Assembly (NCBI GenBank): GCA_963169105.1
Contig: OY720636.1
Span: forward strand, 136,515,747 to 136,579,746
Reading direction: 5' to 3'
Source of the DNA: Ceriagrion tenellum
Taxonomy: Eukaryota > Arthropoda > Insecta > Odonata > Coenagrionidae
DNA: 64,000 bases
Part shown: piece by piece, positions 27,801-42,800 of the stretch
How the letters are laid out: each line of letters opens with the position of its first letter
How positions within the stretch are numbered: the stretch's first letter is position 1
Translations under genes and position numbers: made by a program
Notes under the pieces: generated by a model
The model's input: only the letters and a program-made list of their open reading frames with translations
What the model was told of the DNA's origin: nothing
The model's database searches: none

Positions 27801-30800
27801 CTCACGTTCAACTCCAGCAAATACACTTTTATTTATACAACGTATATTTTAAAGTAAAAGAAAAGAGAAAGTAGACCAGGTGAAATAAACATTCGCAAAG
27901 GTTCTGATTCCCTCGAGGCACAGAGGCGCAAGAATCGCCGCGCGTTGAAATCTCCCGCGATTTCTCCGATTGACAAGCGCCCGTAGCTGCCTTGACCATG
28001 GAGTTCGTAGCACCATCAAATAACATTTGAAATGATGCTGTAACCAAAAGGCGGGGTTATCAGCTACAGATTCAAGGCCAAGGCTGAGCATATCCACGTC
28101 GAAGTCAGGGTGATTTTCTGTTGCTGCTTAACAAGTAATTAAAGACATTTTGAATCGACTTGGGACGCAGACGAGAGAAACTCGCACTTTCTTCGCCGAT
28201 CTGCACACCGGAGAAAAGCATTTCGAAGCTAAAAAAAAATACTAAGCGAAAGTTTTGAGGATTACGGAGAATTAAAAATTAGCATTGAGATAAAATTTAG
28301 AAATCGACCATCTACACTAGATCAACTTTCAGCAAACAGTAGAGTACAACTAATGTGTAATAGAAGGGATTGATAGACAGAACGGGGGCAGGAATCTATC
28401 GAGGATACTTTTTCTCAGGGTTAGTTCTAGAAGAATTGTTGCGCATGAAAAGCTCTGGAATATGAACTGCCAGGAAAACGATATGTCAACACAGCCTATC
28501 GAATATAAATTGATGTTCTTGAAGCTAAATGTGAACATATTTTAAGAGAGTCCGTCCAAGATAACAGTGCAGAAGAAACTTTTGGCTTATAGATAAGAAA
28601 GGAAATGAATTTTTTTTTTAATTTCACTTCTGTATGATTTTAACAAAGGCCACTACTGTGGATTCCTCCGTCACATAGATCCCATTCCCAAACGGTATCT
28701 GACATGCTTACTGATTGTTTCCACTTCAGCCAACAGCGCTATTATCTTAGACGCAATCTAACATAAAAATATTAAAAGAAGACATTTTCATTCCACTCAT
28801 TTTCATCTCTCTTATTTATTCCAATTCCGTTCCACTCATACATTCCTTCCATTCAAAGGGCCCGGTAAAAATTAATATTAGTACCCTATTGAGAAGAGAA
28901 TGCCATCTTATAAAAACATATAGTTAGAACAACTCATTCATTGGTTTCTGAATGTCACTCATTCGCTATATTTACACGCCCGACATTATTTAACCATGGC
29001 CTTATTATAGAAGAATAGTGTGCCTGGCGAACCAATGGTTCTAAAACTATTTGTGAAAGGCTCCAAAAATTAAAGAGTTAACGTAGAACAGATAATCATT
29101 TCCAATCAGTATTGAGCAATTGGAACATCATAATGGGCTATAATTACTTCCAATGAATGTGTCCGAAACAAAATAATTGTTCACGTATCTTCTGATCTCA
29201 CATTGTCCCGCTTATGGAAGCTTCCGAGCGCATCCACGGGAGATGAAGGGAAGGATACAAAAAAAAATTTCGATCATAGTAATTGAAACCAGATGACAAA
29301 TTACTCACCATTTTACCTGGTGGAAAATAAAAAATAATGAATTGGCGCAGTACACGAAAGTTCTTTTTAATAATGGGCAAGCAAAGGCAAAGCGGGCACA
29401 ATGCCTGAGAAAATATAACAAGGCGAGGACGATAGTCAAGTGAACAAATTCGGAGGGTGAGAGATGAAAGGAGAGAGGGCCAAGGAAGGCCAATATTCCA
29501 GAGACGACTTCTCAAAGAGCGCGCCTTGTAATAGCTGGGGCGTGCTGTTAAGGGAAGAGGAGAGAGTGAGGAGGAGACTAAAAGATTTCGGGCGGCAAAA
29601 CAGTCTGGAGATAAAGGTGAGGGCTGGGGTGGGAGAAGGGGAGGCTTTTTTTCTGGCATCATAAGAAGAGGGGAAGAGCAGGGGCGGACCCCATGGGAGG
29701 AGGGGGCCAAGGGTCGAGAATGAAGCCACCCCCCCTCCCCAAATGCTGGAGGGGGCGGCCTCCGCAGCTCAGAAGGAGAGGCGAAGGGATGGGAATTTAA
29801 GCGGGGAGAAGGGGGAAGCAGCATTCACGGGAGGAGGAGGGGGCGGCGCAGAGAGGGGAAAGGGGGGTGGGGTAAGAAAGGTCATGAAACCTGCTGGACC
29901 TGTTCTATCCCTCTCGTCTCCATGGGGGAGTAGGGGAAGGATCACCGCCTCCTCTCCTTCCTTGTTTATTTTTTCGTTCCACCTCCTTCGCCCCTCACCG
30001 TGGGGAAGTCAAACGCGGCTGGAAGATGTTGTGGGGAGTCTTGGCCTGTTGCTTGCGCCGACGCTTCCTACCATAGGAGTCGCGGGAGGGGATGCTGGGA
30101 AGGCCTCTTTCAGCTCTCGCCCATCTGCACCCCTACGATGGGAGTTGGGTGCACGCGTCTGGCCGCCTTTGTGCCCTCCTGCGTCACACCCATCCACGTG
30201 GAAACGTACGTCTTCTTCGTACGAGGTAAAGGGGTGGGTGGGGCGTGACATGCCGTGGAAAAAGCCGCCAGACTCGATAACGGGCAATGGTAAGAGCGTC
30301 TTTCTTGATCACATTGTGTACAAAACGATGCGAGGAAAAAGTGAAACTGGGCCGAGGAAAGGAGTTTCTCGCGGGCGAAACGCTGAAAATTTCACAGCTT
30401 AAGTCTTAATTAGGCCAAAAAACGTATAGAGGAATTTTTTCATGGGAAGTTCGCTACGAACTCCACAGAGACTTTCCACGTGGAAGTCAGTAAAGAAGGG
30501 GGAATCAAAACAATGGCACTGAGTAACAACTAATTTTAGGATTAAAGTATAGGGCTGTTTAACACAATCACTTAACCGCGCAATTCGATGTAGAGAAAAT
30601 GTGGGAATACGTACACAAAATTGGAACATCGGCTATTTTATAATCTTCATTTATACATTATCGCACGCATTCTAGCAATTCACCACTTCACGCAACGCAA
30701 TTTTCAAACCACATCCGCAAATACACCAAACTGAGCAATTAAGTCCTCGTGTTTAGCGGCATATAGGCTCACATTGTGCGCACATATGGCACAATACGTC

Positions 30801-33800
30801 GAAAGTGAGGGACCCATGAAAAGTTATCAAGACAACAACATGAATAATTTTAAAAGAACAGGCATGGCATACCTAAATATCAGAGAAAAACAACTTTGAA
30901 CGAAAATATATGCATAATCAGATTGAATTTTACAACTTATCACCTACAATACGCAATAAAATTAAGTCTTAATGCAGCCTAGCATTTCTAATGAATCCGC
31001 TCTTTATATTATCGCGCCACTCTTTTTGTGTCGTGCGTTACGACCTCCCAAAGAGGGTTTGGTGGAACTCCCTAACATTATAGACAGGGGTGAGTTCGGG
31101 GATTTCTCTTTCCCCTCCTTCAACAGACTGACAGTTTGTGTTTTAAATGAATGAAATGAAATGCAGTGAATTATGCCAAACAAACAAACAGGAAACGAGT
31201 AAACACTCCGTCACCATCGGTTACACAGCACGGCTGTCGTGGCTTCCGACAGAGAGTGCGTGGATCCACACACATCACGTAGCCGTCAGCTTTTGGTATA
31301 GAGGCAGCGCATGTGCCATTGGGACGCGGGAAAGTTAGAGCTGGGTGTTCTCGGAGGGGGGCCGTGGGGGGAGGGTGAAAGGGGCGTGGTGGAGGGGCAG
31401 GAAGACGCGGAAGGCGAGCGAAAACCGCCCCGGGCAGAAAAATCGCGCGGGCGAAACAGGGCTGCTTCTCCCTCGAAGACAACTCTCGGCTGAAGACTAC
31501 TCCGTGTGTCACTGTCTCCACCCTTTCCCACGCAGCGAGTTTAAAAAAATCACACCCCTGTGAAAGTGATGTGCGCTCCTCACATTTGGTGAGAGTGTTT
31601 ATGCCGGAATCGGCAGCAAGGAAAGAAACCAACGCGCCTAACCTTATCACTGGATGTAATACATGAAGAACTTAACCATCATCCAATCAAAGAAATGTGG
31701 ATTTAAATCTGATTTTCCACTGGAATTTCCACTGGAGCGATCTACCGGTTGATGTAGGTCTAGGCAGAAATAGGTTTCACAGGCGATCTATCTTCCAACA
31801 TGAATATAGGGACGTCTCAGAAATAGATCGGAAATTGATCAAATCAGCACAATTGGTAAAAAAAACTTTTACGATAATCTACAAGTTTGGGACACACTGA
31901 CTGATCGACGGGAAAAATATAGGTTCAACCTTTTACGAAAGCTGGATGCAGACAATTTCATATAGGACGTTCAGCACATTACGCTAAAGCTCACTGATAC
32001 GGTGGAAACGAAGATTAAGGAAATCATCTGCACATCCTATGGATTTCAATGTCATTTTTTCCACGTACGTACAATACAGGGTCATATTAGTTGAGATAGA
32101 TCCATTATATGAAAACTACCTTACTAAATGGAGAAACCTTGTTCTTATTTTAATAGCGTATCATCATTATTAACAACTCACCTCGCTTGAAATGTCCGGT
32201 AAGATATTGTTTTTGTTATCTACATGATTATCTAGTGCCTAGTAGAATTTATACATCAAAAGTACTGTCTAAGATAGTACTAACTAAAAGTACTAACTAA
32301 AACACTAACAGCAGTTGCATCTTATCGAGTATACTGCATGTTGGCATGTTCGTCTGCGTAGCACTCGCCTAGGTTCTGGTTTGGCCTTGCTTTATCATCC
32401 GCTCCCCTTTTTGTCTGCTCCAAGCAGCCGGGGAGCGTGCCAGGTTCCGATTTGAACTGGGACGAGTGCGGTATGCCTGGTGTGTAATCACTCCGTGCCA
32501 CTCACCCTGGTGGTGGCTTGGTGGCTTGCACGGCGCTTCGTGGATGAAGATGATCTCTTTATCTGGCCTGGCATAAGTACTACCTTTTCATCCCGTCCTT
32601 AAAGCCTATTCTATTCTTCCCGTCTCCGCCTACATACCTCTTCATCACGGCCTTCAGCGACCATTGCACCACATCAATCATTCAAACCACCAACTCTGCA
32701 TCTTCTTAATCTCCTCCAGTAGTTTTATTTCTTCACCCATCATACCAAGCACTTCCAGGTTTGTCTCTCATTCCGCCAACCATACTTAATCGTCTCCTCC
32801 ACATACATAAAACGCTTGCAGTCTATTCTCGTCCTCTCTGTCCAGAGTTAAGTTTTTTGCACAGTACAACAGTAAACTCTACATTAAACTCTTTGCCAGA
32901 CTTCTATTCTCACATATGGTCTCCGTCATTAATGCCCCTCTATCACAGAATGTCTCATTTGCTTACGTAATTATTCTTCTAATGCTCTTGATGCTACGTT
33001 CATTTTCTTATGTGCGACCCTTACGAATAAAACTGGGCTACATGCTTAAGTTTGATCCATCCCACTTTGCAATCAGATCCGCTTTCTTTGTCGTCGTAAA
33101 TATCGTATATTGTGTTTTATTATGATTAATCTTAATTCCATATTTCTCGCACTGATTTCATGTCAGCCATGCTTTGGATGATCGAATAAACAAAACCTAA
33201 TTTTAACAGCAGCTCTCCCACTTTTATTGCTACATCTAGATCTTCACAAACCAAAAGCGAAAACCGTCGAACATGCTTTGACCCCGACTATAACTGCCAA
33301 ATCTGGATCTCTGTCAGCCACCCTTACCTGCAGCGACTCTCGGCTCTCAACTCTGCCGACTACGTTTTCTGTTTCTCCTGTCCACTCCAATTTTCACAAG
33401 TATTTTCATTCCTACTTCCCAAATAACTATGTCAGACGTCTTTTAGAACTTAACAAACCAAGCAAAAACGTCCGATGTTCCTTCTCATTTGAGTTCTCAT
33501 CATCGCCATCGCATGTCGAATTTCGTTCATCTTCACCGGAAGGTCGTCACCGAAATATTCGTTTTCTCTAGCCTCCAAACTTTTGCTAATGATTCTACGG
33601 ACAACAATTGTTGGAGGGAAACTTAACTGTTCGGTACACTTCGCGTCCTAATAAGATGAGCCATTTTACAGGCTTCTGGCTAGATCCTAAACTTTACACA
33701 GATCTTATCATCTTCAGTACAGATTTTAACTTTGCCGATACTAATTTCACACAGTTGTTACTAGTTCCATTCTTGAGATTTTACTTACTTTAATGCGAGC

Positions 33801-36800
33801 AGATTTGACTGCTTGTTTGTACATAGAAATAAATTAACTCTTGTCGATGTTTCGCAATATTATTTTTGCATCATCAGGGTTACAATATACAGCAAGCGCA
33901 AGATAAATGGCAGTTTTAAACCTTGTAGTAAATTTTAGCTCTAATGATGCAAAAATATAATTTCGAAACATTGAAAAAAGGTAATTATATTGTTTATTTG
34001 AAGACAAACCATCCATAAGATACGTGCGATTATAAATATTGAAGGACGGAAAGTAAGCCCAACAATTAACAACCACGTTCCGGGAACAAGTCTTTTTGGA
34101 CAATTAAATCAATTATGGTATTGTTTATTTTCAGGTGTGATCTGAATTTCACACGATGCCAGGTTAATGACTGACATGGCCCTGATGATTGAATACAATT
34201 GTAAGCCAATATCTCTGTTAATACATCCCGGAAGCAGAAGTTGGAAGGCCATACAGCCCCAGACATTTATAGCGTTCATTTAAATCGGAACCGTTTTGAA
34301 GAGCTCGAAAAGACTTTCATAATCCAAGCATTTCAGAGGATCAATGAAAGACGACCTTTATTTTAATCCTGCGGTGTGAAGGTGATCTTAGGCCTCTAAT
34401 TATGCTCGCGCCCGCTTGGTGAGCACAGAAAAGAGAGGGAGGAAGTTGTCAGAAGGGGCGAAAGTCAAAGGGAAAGCGGGGGTGACCGATGCGAGAAGGA
34501 GCTCTATTGACAGTAAACCGTCATGATTACGTCGGAAAGACGGGTACATGGATCACCAGCAACTGGTACTCCTAGCGCACACCTACACGCCAAGGAGGGA
34601 AAGTATAAGTGGAGTGGGTGAAGGAAAAGAACGGAGGGAATGAGAGGAAAACCAAATCTCGCAAGAATATTACGAGTAAGAGCCAGCATTGGCAGTAACT
34701 AGAAAGGATCCACACAGACAAACCTTCCCCCCAGTTTGGCAGAACTCAAAAAGTTAGTAGGATAAGGTCCCAAATCGCACACTGAAAGCGCAAGAGACTA
34801 GTGTTAGAGCTGTAAAACAGGCATATTCACAAGTGAGGAATCTTACGGAAAAATCAAATTTACCATGAAAATTTCCCAACTAATTCTATGGAAAAAGAGA
34901 AATCAGAAAAGTGAAAGGAAAGAGAAAAACTAGAAAAAGAGGGGACATATGATCTAATGTACAAAGGGTATAGAATTAACATTTCAGGAAAATAATGAAA
35001 GCAGTTGTAAGGTAATAGAAACGACTGATGGGATATTAATAAGTGAGCATATAGAGATACAGGAAAGAAGGAAAGATTACACAGAGTGTTTGCATGCTTG
35101 GGAGGATAGACGTAAAGAAGGAGGACTAGAATTGGAAGAGGAAAGCAAAGTAACAGAAAGAAAACAGATAGAAAAACTAATAAAAGAAATGAAACATAGA
35201 AAAGAAACAGGGAATGGCGAAATTACAATTGAATTAATAAAAGATTTGAGTTAAGAAGGAAAGGAGGAACTACTCAAGCTGTATAACTAGAGATATGAAG
35301 TGCGAAAATAGCCAAAAGATGTTAGAGACGTAGTGATGATACAAATTGAAAAGAAGAGAAACAGAAAATATCCGAAACACATAGGACGATAAGTTTGATA
35401 TGTAAAGTAGCCAAAACACTACTAAGAACAATTAACAGAAAGTGGTATGGAAGGCTGTGTAATGCACTGGTGATGAACAGTTTGGATTTAGGCAAGGATG
35501 GGAACTAGAGATACTACACGATTGATTGAGTAATTGGAGAGGGATATATGGAGAAAGGGAGAAAAATATATACAGCTTTTATAGATCTGTAAAAGGCGTT
35601 CGACAAAGTAAGATGGAACAGACTAATGGTTATATAAAAAGGCGAAGAATTAACTGGAAAGAAAGAAGACATTAAATATGTACCTTTATCTAGACAAACT
35701 GGAAGAGTGAGAGTAGAAGGAGAAATGATTGAAGAGTTTGACTGGTGAGGATGAGGAAGACAGGGATGCTGCATGTCCCCAATATTATTCTACACCTATT
35801 TGGAAGAAATTATTAAAGAATATTTTGATGGCAACGGTGGGGTATGTTAAGGAGGATAAATAGTGTATAAAATTTGCAGATGATATGGCAATTTTAGCTG
35901 CATCCAGAGAAAAAGTAACAAGAACGTTAGAGGACCTTAACACCAAGTGTATACTATATGGGATGAAGAGGGACTAGATGATAGCGAAGAGCAAAAAACG
36001 GAGAGAAAATTAAAATCGAATTTGAAGAATGGATTGAACAAGTGGAGAGTTTCAACTATCTAGATAGTTTGATAACTGAAAATATGTTCAGTTCAATGGA
36101 GATACGACGAAGAATGCTCGTACATTGTTATAATCACTTTTATACAAGATCCTCAAACACATTGTCGTTAACAATATTATGACATTCCTGGATAATCGTA
36201 ACTTCTTAAATAGCAGTCACCATAGTTTCCGTAAGGCAGATCCTGCTAAACACAGCTTGCGCTCTTCCTTAACATCATCCTTAAATCGGGTGAATCGAAA
36301 AAGAAATTTGCCGCAATATTCCTTGACTTCAACAACGCAAGGTTCTACAGAAAAAACTGATATACTAATTGCAATCATGCGGAGCATATGAAAAAATAGT
36401 GAAGTGGATACGGGACTTTCTCAGGGATTGAAAACAAAAAGTAGTTATTTACAACATCAGCCTAGAAAAGGTTAGAGTTACATCCAGTGTTCCACAAGGA
36501 AGCGTGATCGGCCCTCTTTAATTCACTAATTATACGACCTAAGCTCTAGAGTTAGCAGTAAACTAAGATAATTTACAAACGACTTAGTCATCTACCGCGT
36601 AATCAGCGAAGACGCGTACTTAGAAATTCTCCCATCGAACTTGAACAACCTTCATTCGTGGTGCCAGGAGTGGGGGCTAGAATTAAATCATAGTAAATGC
36701 ACCACAGAACATTTCTTGCGAAAGTCATCACACACATGCCATATCTACACTGTGGGTGGAATAATTATAAAAATTTTCACATAAAGTTAAATATCTTGAA

Positions 36801-39800
36801 ATTACCTTAACTTCATACACATCGTTGTGACCACACATACAAAACATATGCGGCAGGGCATTAAGGAAACTAGGATTTGTCAAGCGCATAATAGGAAGAC
36901 CCTCGGATGAAAAAGTAAAAGAGAGATGCTGGTTAGGCCACACCTTGAATACACCGTGTGCATTTGGGACCCTGGCCATAAAGATTTAACCAAATAAAAT
37001 ATAATGGAAAGTTGCGCACTCGTTGAAAACTGCAACGAGCAAACATACAGTGTTTCACAGCTTTTATGGGGTTAAGGTGGGAGCACCTAGAGACTCGGAG
37101 GTTACACGCTTGGCTTAGCTGGCTTGAGAAATTCAGAACTGGTGTGTCTCTGAGCGACACAGAGAATATTATCATGGCACCTCACTACATCTCTAGTTCT
37201 GACAGGAGTGATAAAATAAGAGAGATGCATACATTGCCGAACAGATTGGTAAGAAAACTCGTTCTTTCCGCGCACAATAAGCGAACACAATAAAACTGCT
37301 CCACTAAATACACGTCACCATGTCATCTCCTAAAACCTTATCCCTTACATATTTACACGGCTGGTGACCGAACATCCCTTGCCATACGCCCACACGGCGG
37401 CTCATAGAGTAGTAAGTAGAAGTAGATGAATACAGGATTACTTCTTCACAAATAATTCATCACAATTCCAGCGAGGCCTTTTATTAAATCCAAGAGAATA
37501 ACGAACTAGATCCAACAAATCAAAGACACCATTCACGCATGTTCAGCTATCTTGTCTCGAGTTTCAAAGAATCACGACAAGAAGATATAGTAGAGCTTAA
37601 GTATCACCAATATTAGAACCGTATTTGTGCGAATTTACATTTTTAAGTATATTTCCCTCGACACATAGTTATGGGTGAAAACGTTTGAGGTCAATGATCA
37701 CATTATCCGAATATTAAGCAGTATTTCCAGCAAGTATCCTATCACAGATAGGGGAAAGTTTAAATTAATATCACATGTCCAGGATGGAAAAGGGAACGAG
37801 GAGAGAATATTACTTCTGAATCCTTCCGAACACAAAGAATGGCCGACAGATCGAAACATACATGGCATTATCTGCGTCTCGATATAACGTGAAAGATTTC
37901 ATCAGGAATTAAAGAAACAATATCAAATTAATTAGACTTTTTCCAAATAAACGAATAAAAAAGTAATGATGCGCGCGTGTTGAATTCATAATGCCTCATC
38001 GCTGGCACGAGAAAAACAATCACACACAATCTATACAGTAAAGTTCCTAGACTACTAAACAAGAGATCCCTCGACCTAATAATGGTCTCACCCACTTCCT
38101 GTGAAAAATTGGGGCCTCCTATTCCGCCTGAATACACTTCACTGAAGGCCACAGTTGACTTTCATCAGATGTCGCAATCAAGCCAAATATTTCTTCACAT
38201 TTCAGATTAAAGTAGCACTCTGAATATCGTCTCATTAGTCTTCGAGGAAAATCCTCGCCCATAAACGCTTATCAGGGAGCATATGTAAACACGACTGTTT
38301 GCCATAAGTTGATATCTTTATTCATTAAATCGTAGCACATTTCTTGCGCTGGTTTTAGCGAGACATGCCACAAACAGGCTAGAATGACAGAATAGTTTGT
38401 GTTGCGTAGATAAAACAAAATGTATCTTCTCAATGCCATAAGATCATCAAGTGGTTAACTTAAAGGATCGCCGATTTTCTGTCAAAGCGACTTAAAAATA
38501 ATTACTGATTCTTTCCTATCTTAATCAAATGAACAAAAACGCAAAATATGTGAGAGAATAAGATAGGGTTAAAAGACTTCACAATAAAAAGAATGGAAAA
38601 ACATTATCTAATGATGATAAAAACGATTAGCTGATTAGAGAACCAGTTTTCGACGTAAACGAAAACGTGACGATCAATCGCGATACGTTTCTTCAGAATT
38701 AAGATAAAGTATTTTTAGTGAGAGGAAATCGATTTGAAATTTTAGTAATTGGACTAATTACAAGGAAAAAAATTTCTTCCTTCGAAAGATAACAAGTTAT
38801 CAGCCACCAATTGTAGCATTTTTCAAGATTTTGCCACCAAATGTAGTTTTTTTTTCAATGATACCTGGTATACTCTCCTGCAAAAACCTACCACCTCGAA
38901 GGCGAAAAATATTTTATTCCCGAATTGACGTCGATGTGACGACGCCGAACCACGTCCCCATGCGCGGGAAAGCAATAAACGCACGGAACGGTAAAGGAAC
39001 CTCGGAACTCACTTGGCAAGAGGGAACACCCCCCGACGAAAAATTTTGACCAGCGAGGGGATTATTTCAGGAGGGATGATGGGTGGGCTGGGTCCTTTGT
39101 GCTAGTCCGATCCGGTCAGTAACAGCGTGCGTCAGAGTGAAGGAGTATACGATAAGGAGAAGGGATACGATAGGTAGGTCGGCGAATAGTCGCCAAATTG
39201 TCCTTGTTTTCGGAAGCTATAAGAATTAAGGATGGGGCTCAAATATCCTTTTCAAGTCTTCATTGGCGCACCGGAAACATTTGCAGAAAGTGATGGGTCT
39301 TCCTCTTTTTAGGTCGCAGAAAGTTTATTACCCTCGCTAAAAGGGGTTTAATCGTGTCAAATCGAATACAAAAAGTATTCTTCGACTTTTACATTCTGGT
39401 AGCAACATGTCCTAGTCTAACAAACGATAGTGGTTTCATCAACTAGGCGTTTATCGCATATTGTCGTCACTCAGATTGGTCGAGTTGTGTTGAATTGGAT
39501 ACAATAATCATTCAATTACACTTTTAGAGTGTTGATACCAACAAGTCCATTCCTAATAAATTCGAATCATATTACAATGATTATATTTTATACATACTTT
39601 CATATTTTATGTGACACATCATTGGGCTTAGAGGCGATAAAAACATATAAACCAGGCCATGTGTCCCTCAAGGAAATCACTTTGACGATACACAGGTTTC
39701 TTTGTCATACAGGAAAAAATTCATTGTCAAATTAGAAGAACGTAGCTTATAATAGGCAAAATTCTGAATTAACATTAATTTATTTATCATTCACGTCCTA

Positions 39801-42800
39801 ATCAGCAATTTAATTTAGTCTGGCTGGGTCTTCTGGATTGCTTCACGCCGGCTTACACGCTTTGAACAAGAAATTGAGAGGAAAGTTCGAGAGAAGCCAC
39901 GTCCTTCATTGTTTACGCCATGTTCAATATTTTATCCTTCGCCCTAGCTGAATTTCAACGGGTACCCTCCGCCGGTTTAATGTAGATTTTGTACACACGA
40001 CCATCCCCTGGATGGTGAAAAGCACTCGCTGGATGAGATCGCACATTCGTCAACTTTACAACCGCGTGAGCTATAAACACTCTCAAGCGAAAGAATCGTC
40101 GATCAACGTCAACTCAAGGCTTAGACATTTTTCGGCTCCGGGGTGGTAAGTTTGCTTTGGAGGGGAGTATACTAATAAGAGCTCCGAAAAAATATTATAA
40201 AATTAGAAAGTTCTGACGCATATATTGCGATAAAAATGTTACAGCACGTAGATAGTAAGCTTTCGCAATTATTGAAAAAAATGATCACTAACTTTAAATC
40301 CCACTGTAAAAAGGAGAAAAAAACCTTCGGTTGTGAAGATGTTTCTCGCGCACAACGAGAAATTAAGTTGGGATCTTAAATAAAATGCATGTTTACTAAA
40401 TAACCGAAGAGGTTAAACTTACAAATGTTTAGCGTAATTGATATTTCTAGAGCTGCTCGCCACTGCTTGAATTTCGCATTTAGAGTGGATTATGGTTTCC
40501 ATTGTGAATAGAGAAAAGTCTCGCACAATTTTCCACAAAAATGCCTCTTTCAATTCCACAACCTTCCAGTTTTCGGGAATCAAATAAATCATTCCCATCC
40601 TCGGGGAATCTTGAATTTCCCCCCCCCCCCCCCCCCCCCAAAGAAGGCGCAGACTCCTCACTGCAACATTCTGTTATTCGACCGTACATACATCGCACCC
40701 TGGGATGGTAAAACCTAACAAAATGCCACCAAAGAATTCCACAATGGCACCCAATTCTAAGCACGCCTCTAAGTAGGTGGCAGCTCAAAAAAGTAAGCTT
40801 TTTGTTTTATTACACATATTGTTTCTGTAGCCAAAACAGTCTTCGAAGACTTAACCTCTTATGTAACGTGTATGTATGCATAACTAGTTATGACGACAGA
40901 TTTCAAATTTTATTTTATTTATACTCACTGGGCTGATATGGGATGAAATTAGACCAGGATTACGTAAAACATTTGGGACGCCCTAGCGTAACATTAAAAA
41001 GCGTTTCATACATGCTACATCAGGATGCAACTAGGGCGGAACGTTTTTTTCTTTAACCGACAACTAACATGTAGTGCAGGCAGTAGAATATAAGCTGTAA
41101 CAAGCAATGTCATGAGAATTAATCAACTTTTTAGCTACTCTGGTCAAATATTAAAACATAATCATTTTCTGAAATTTTTTGGCCAAGGAAATCACGGTAT
41201 TTTTCTTATGTAAAGTCATGAATCAATTTCTTTTTTCTGGAAATCACAAAAAACTTCAAACTTTGTGTATCTAACAAATGAAAGACCGACCTTACCTCAT
41301 TCCTTAAAAAAGACCGTGGTAATATGGGTCACTCAAGCAACATATCTATAAGCCTATGAAACGCTGAAATAAGTTAATTCAAGGTACTGTTTAAATCTGC
41401 GCATGCATTCCAACTGCGACTAGTTTCCAAAGAGTAAGTGAATGGGCGTAGGTATTCACTGCAAGCGAGACAAGTTTAAATGTAAAGAAGTACTCCCGAG
41501 TGCGATAGAAACAACAAGTTTAAAATATACATGCACACTCGCCAATTTATTCACATCTTCAATGCCATGCTATCGCATTTCCGGAGCTTACTCACAAGAG
41601 ATACGGATGAAATAAGTTTCCCCCCCTTGGACGGCGTGAATAACTTAAGTGGGGTAAATCTCACATGGAGAGGGGTTTTTGACTCAGGCGGTCACGAGCC
41701 CAAGCCTTTGGAAAAAAATCAACCCTGCTCATCCATTCTCGCACGCGGGGATCCGAAAAAAAGGCAACCCTTTGCCTCCCAAGCATGGTTGAGACGTCAC
41801 CAACGCTTCTCTCCGCCAAACCTGAAAACACCGGATCGCCCGCCCGAGGTATCGTTTACATCACCCTCTCCCTCGTGACTCACGCATCCCCTCTCCACGC
41901 GACCCCCTTCACGGACGGTGAGGGAGGAGTCAGAGTGGGGAGAAAGGAGAGGTGGGTGCAGAAGGAAGGGTGGAGAACCCAACCATACAGTCCCTCAGGC
42001 TCCACTCTGGCCACCAAAACAAACCAACTACACCCAAGGGTTTCCCAATCAAGGTTGCTCGCATCCCTTTAGGGGGCGATATAGCATTCCTGGGAGGGCG
42101 AGATAACATTTCAGTTTTATCTTATATCTCACAATTCACCCACCAGTTAAAGGCAGGGTTTATTGAAAATCAGAGAAAACTTTCCAGATTTTCACCCATG
42201 ATGGGTATATTCTACCTCCGATATTTCTATCTTCATCTTTGCATCCGCCCTACCACTCTTCATTCCGTCCAAAAAACCTTTTCTCTTTCTTCCCCTACCC
42301 CGCCTGCCCACCAACCATCCCTCTATCATGAGCCTGAGCAACCAATCGCCCTTCAACACCCCTTCCAGCCACCTACCCTGCCTGTTCCGGATTTCATTCA
42401 GAAGTTTTCTTTCCTAGACCACATTACCATTTTGGTGCCTATGAGGAAGTGCTAGGTATTGCCAAGCACCACCCTCCACCCTCCTTCACACCCACACCTC
42501 GAAAGCCTGCAGCCTATTCTCGTCCTCCATATCAAGCTCTTCATTAGCCTCATTTTTCATCTGCTTTCCCAACGTCCCCCGTCATCAGTCCCTTTCTACA
42601 ACTAGACGTTTACCACGCCAAAGATATTTTCCTCCTAACATCTTTGCAAATATGCCGATTTTCTTAAAGCGTACTACCCAAGCAATGAAAATGCTCTAGT
42701 TTGCGCCCTCATCCTGCAATTACACCCCAAATATTAAAGATAAAAATATCGATTTTTTTCAGTCCAAATTAAAACTGGAGATGTCCCCTTCCATTTCAAA

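Noticed and set aside
29743..30402. 219-codon open frame on the plus strand and a 208-codon frame on the minus strand just beside it
   Set aside because: Both lie in a G/C-biased block, overlap frames on the other strand, are low in complexity, and show no domain or splice context. Composition explains them.
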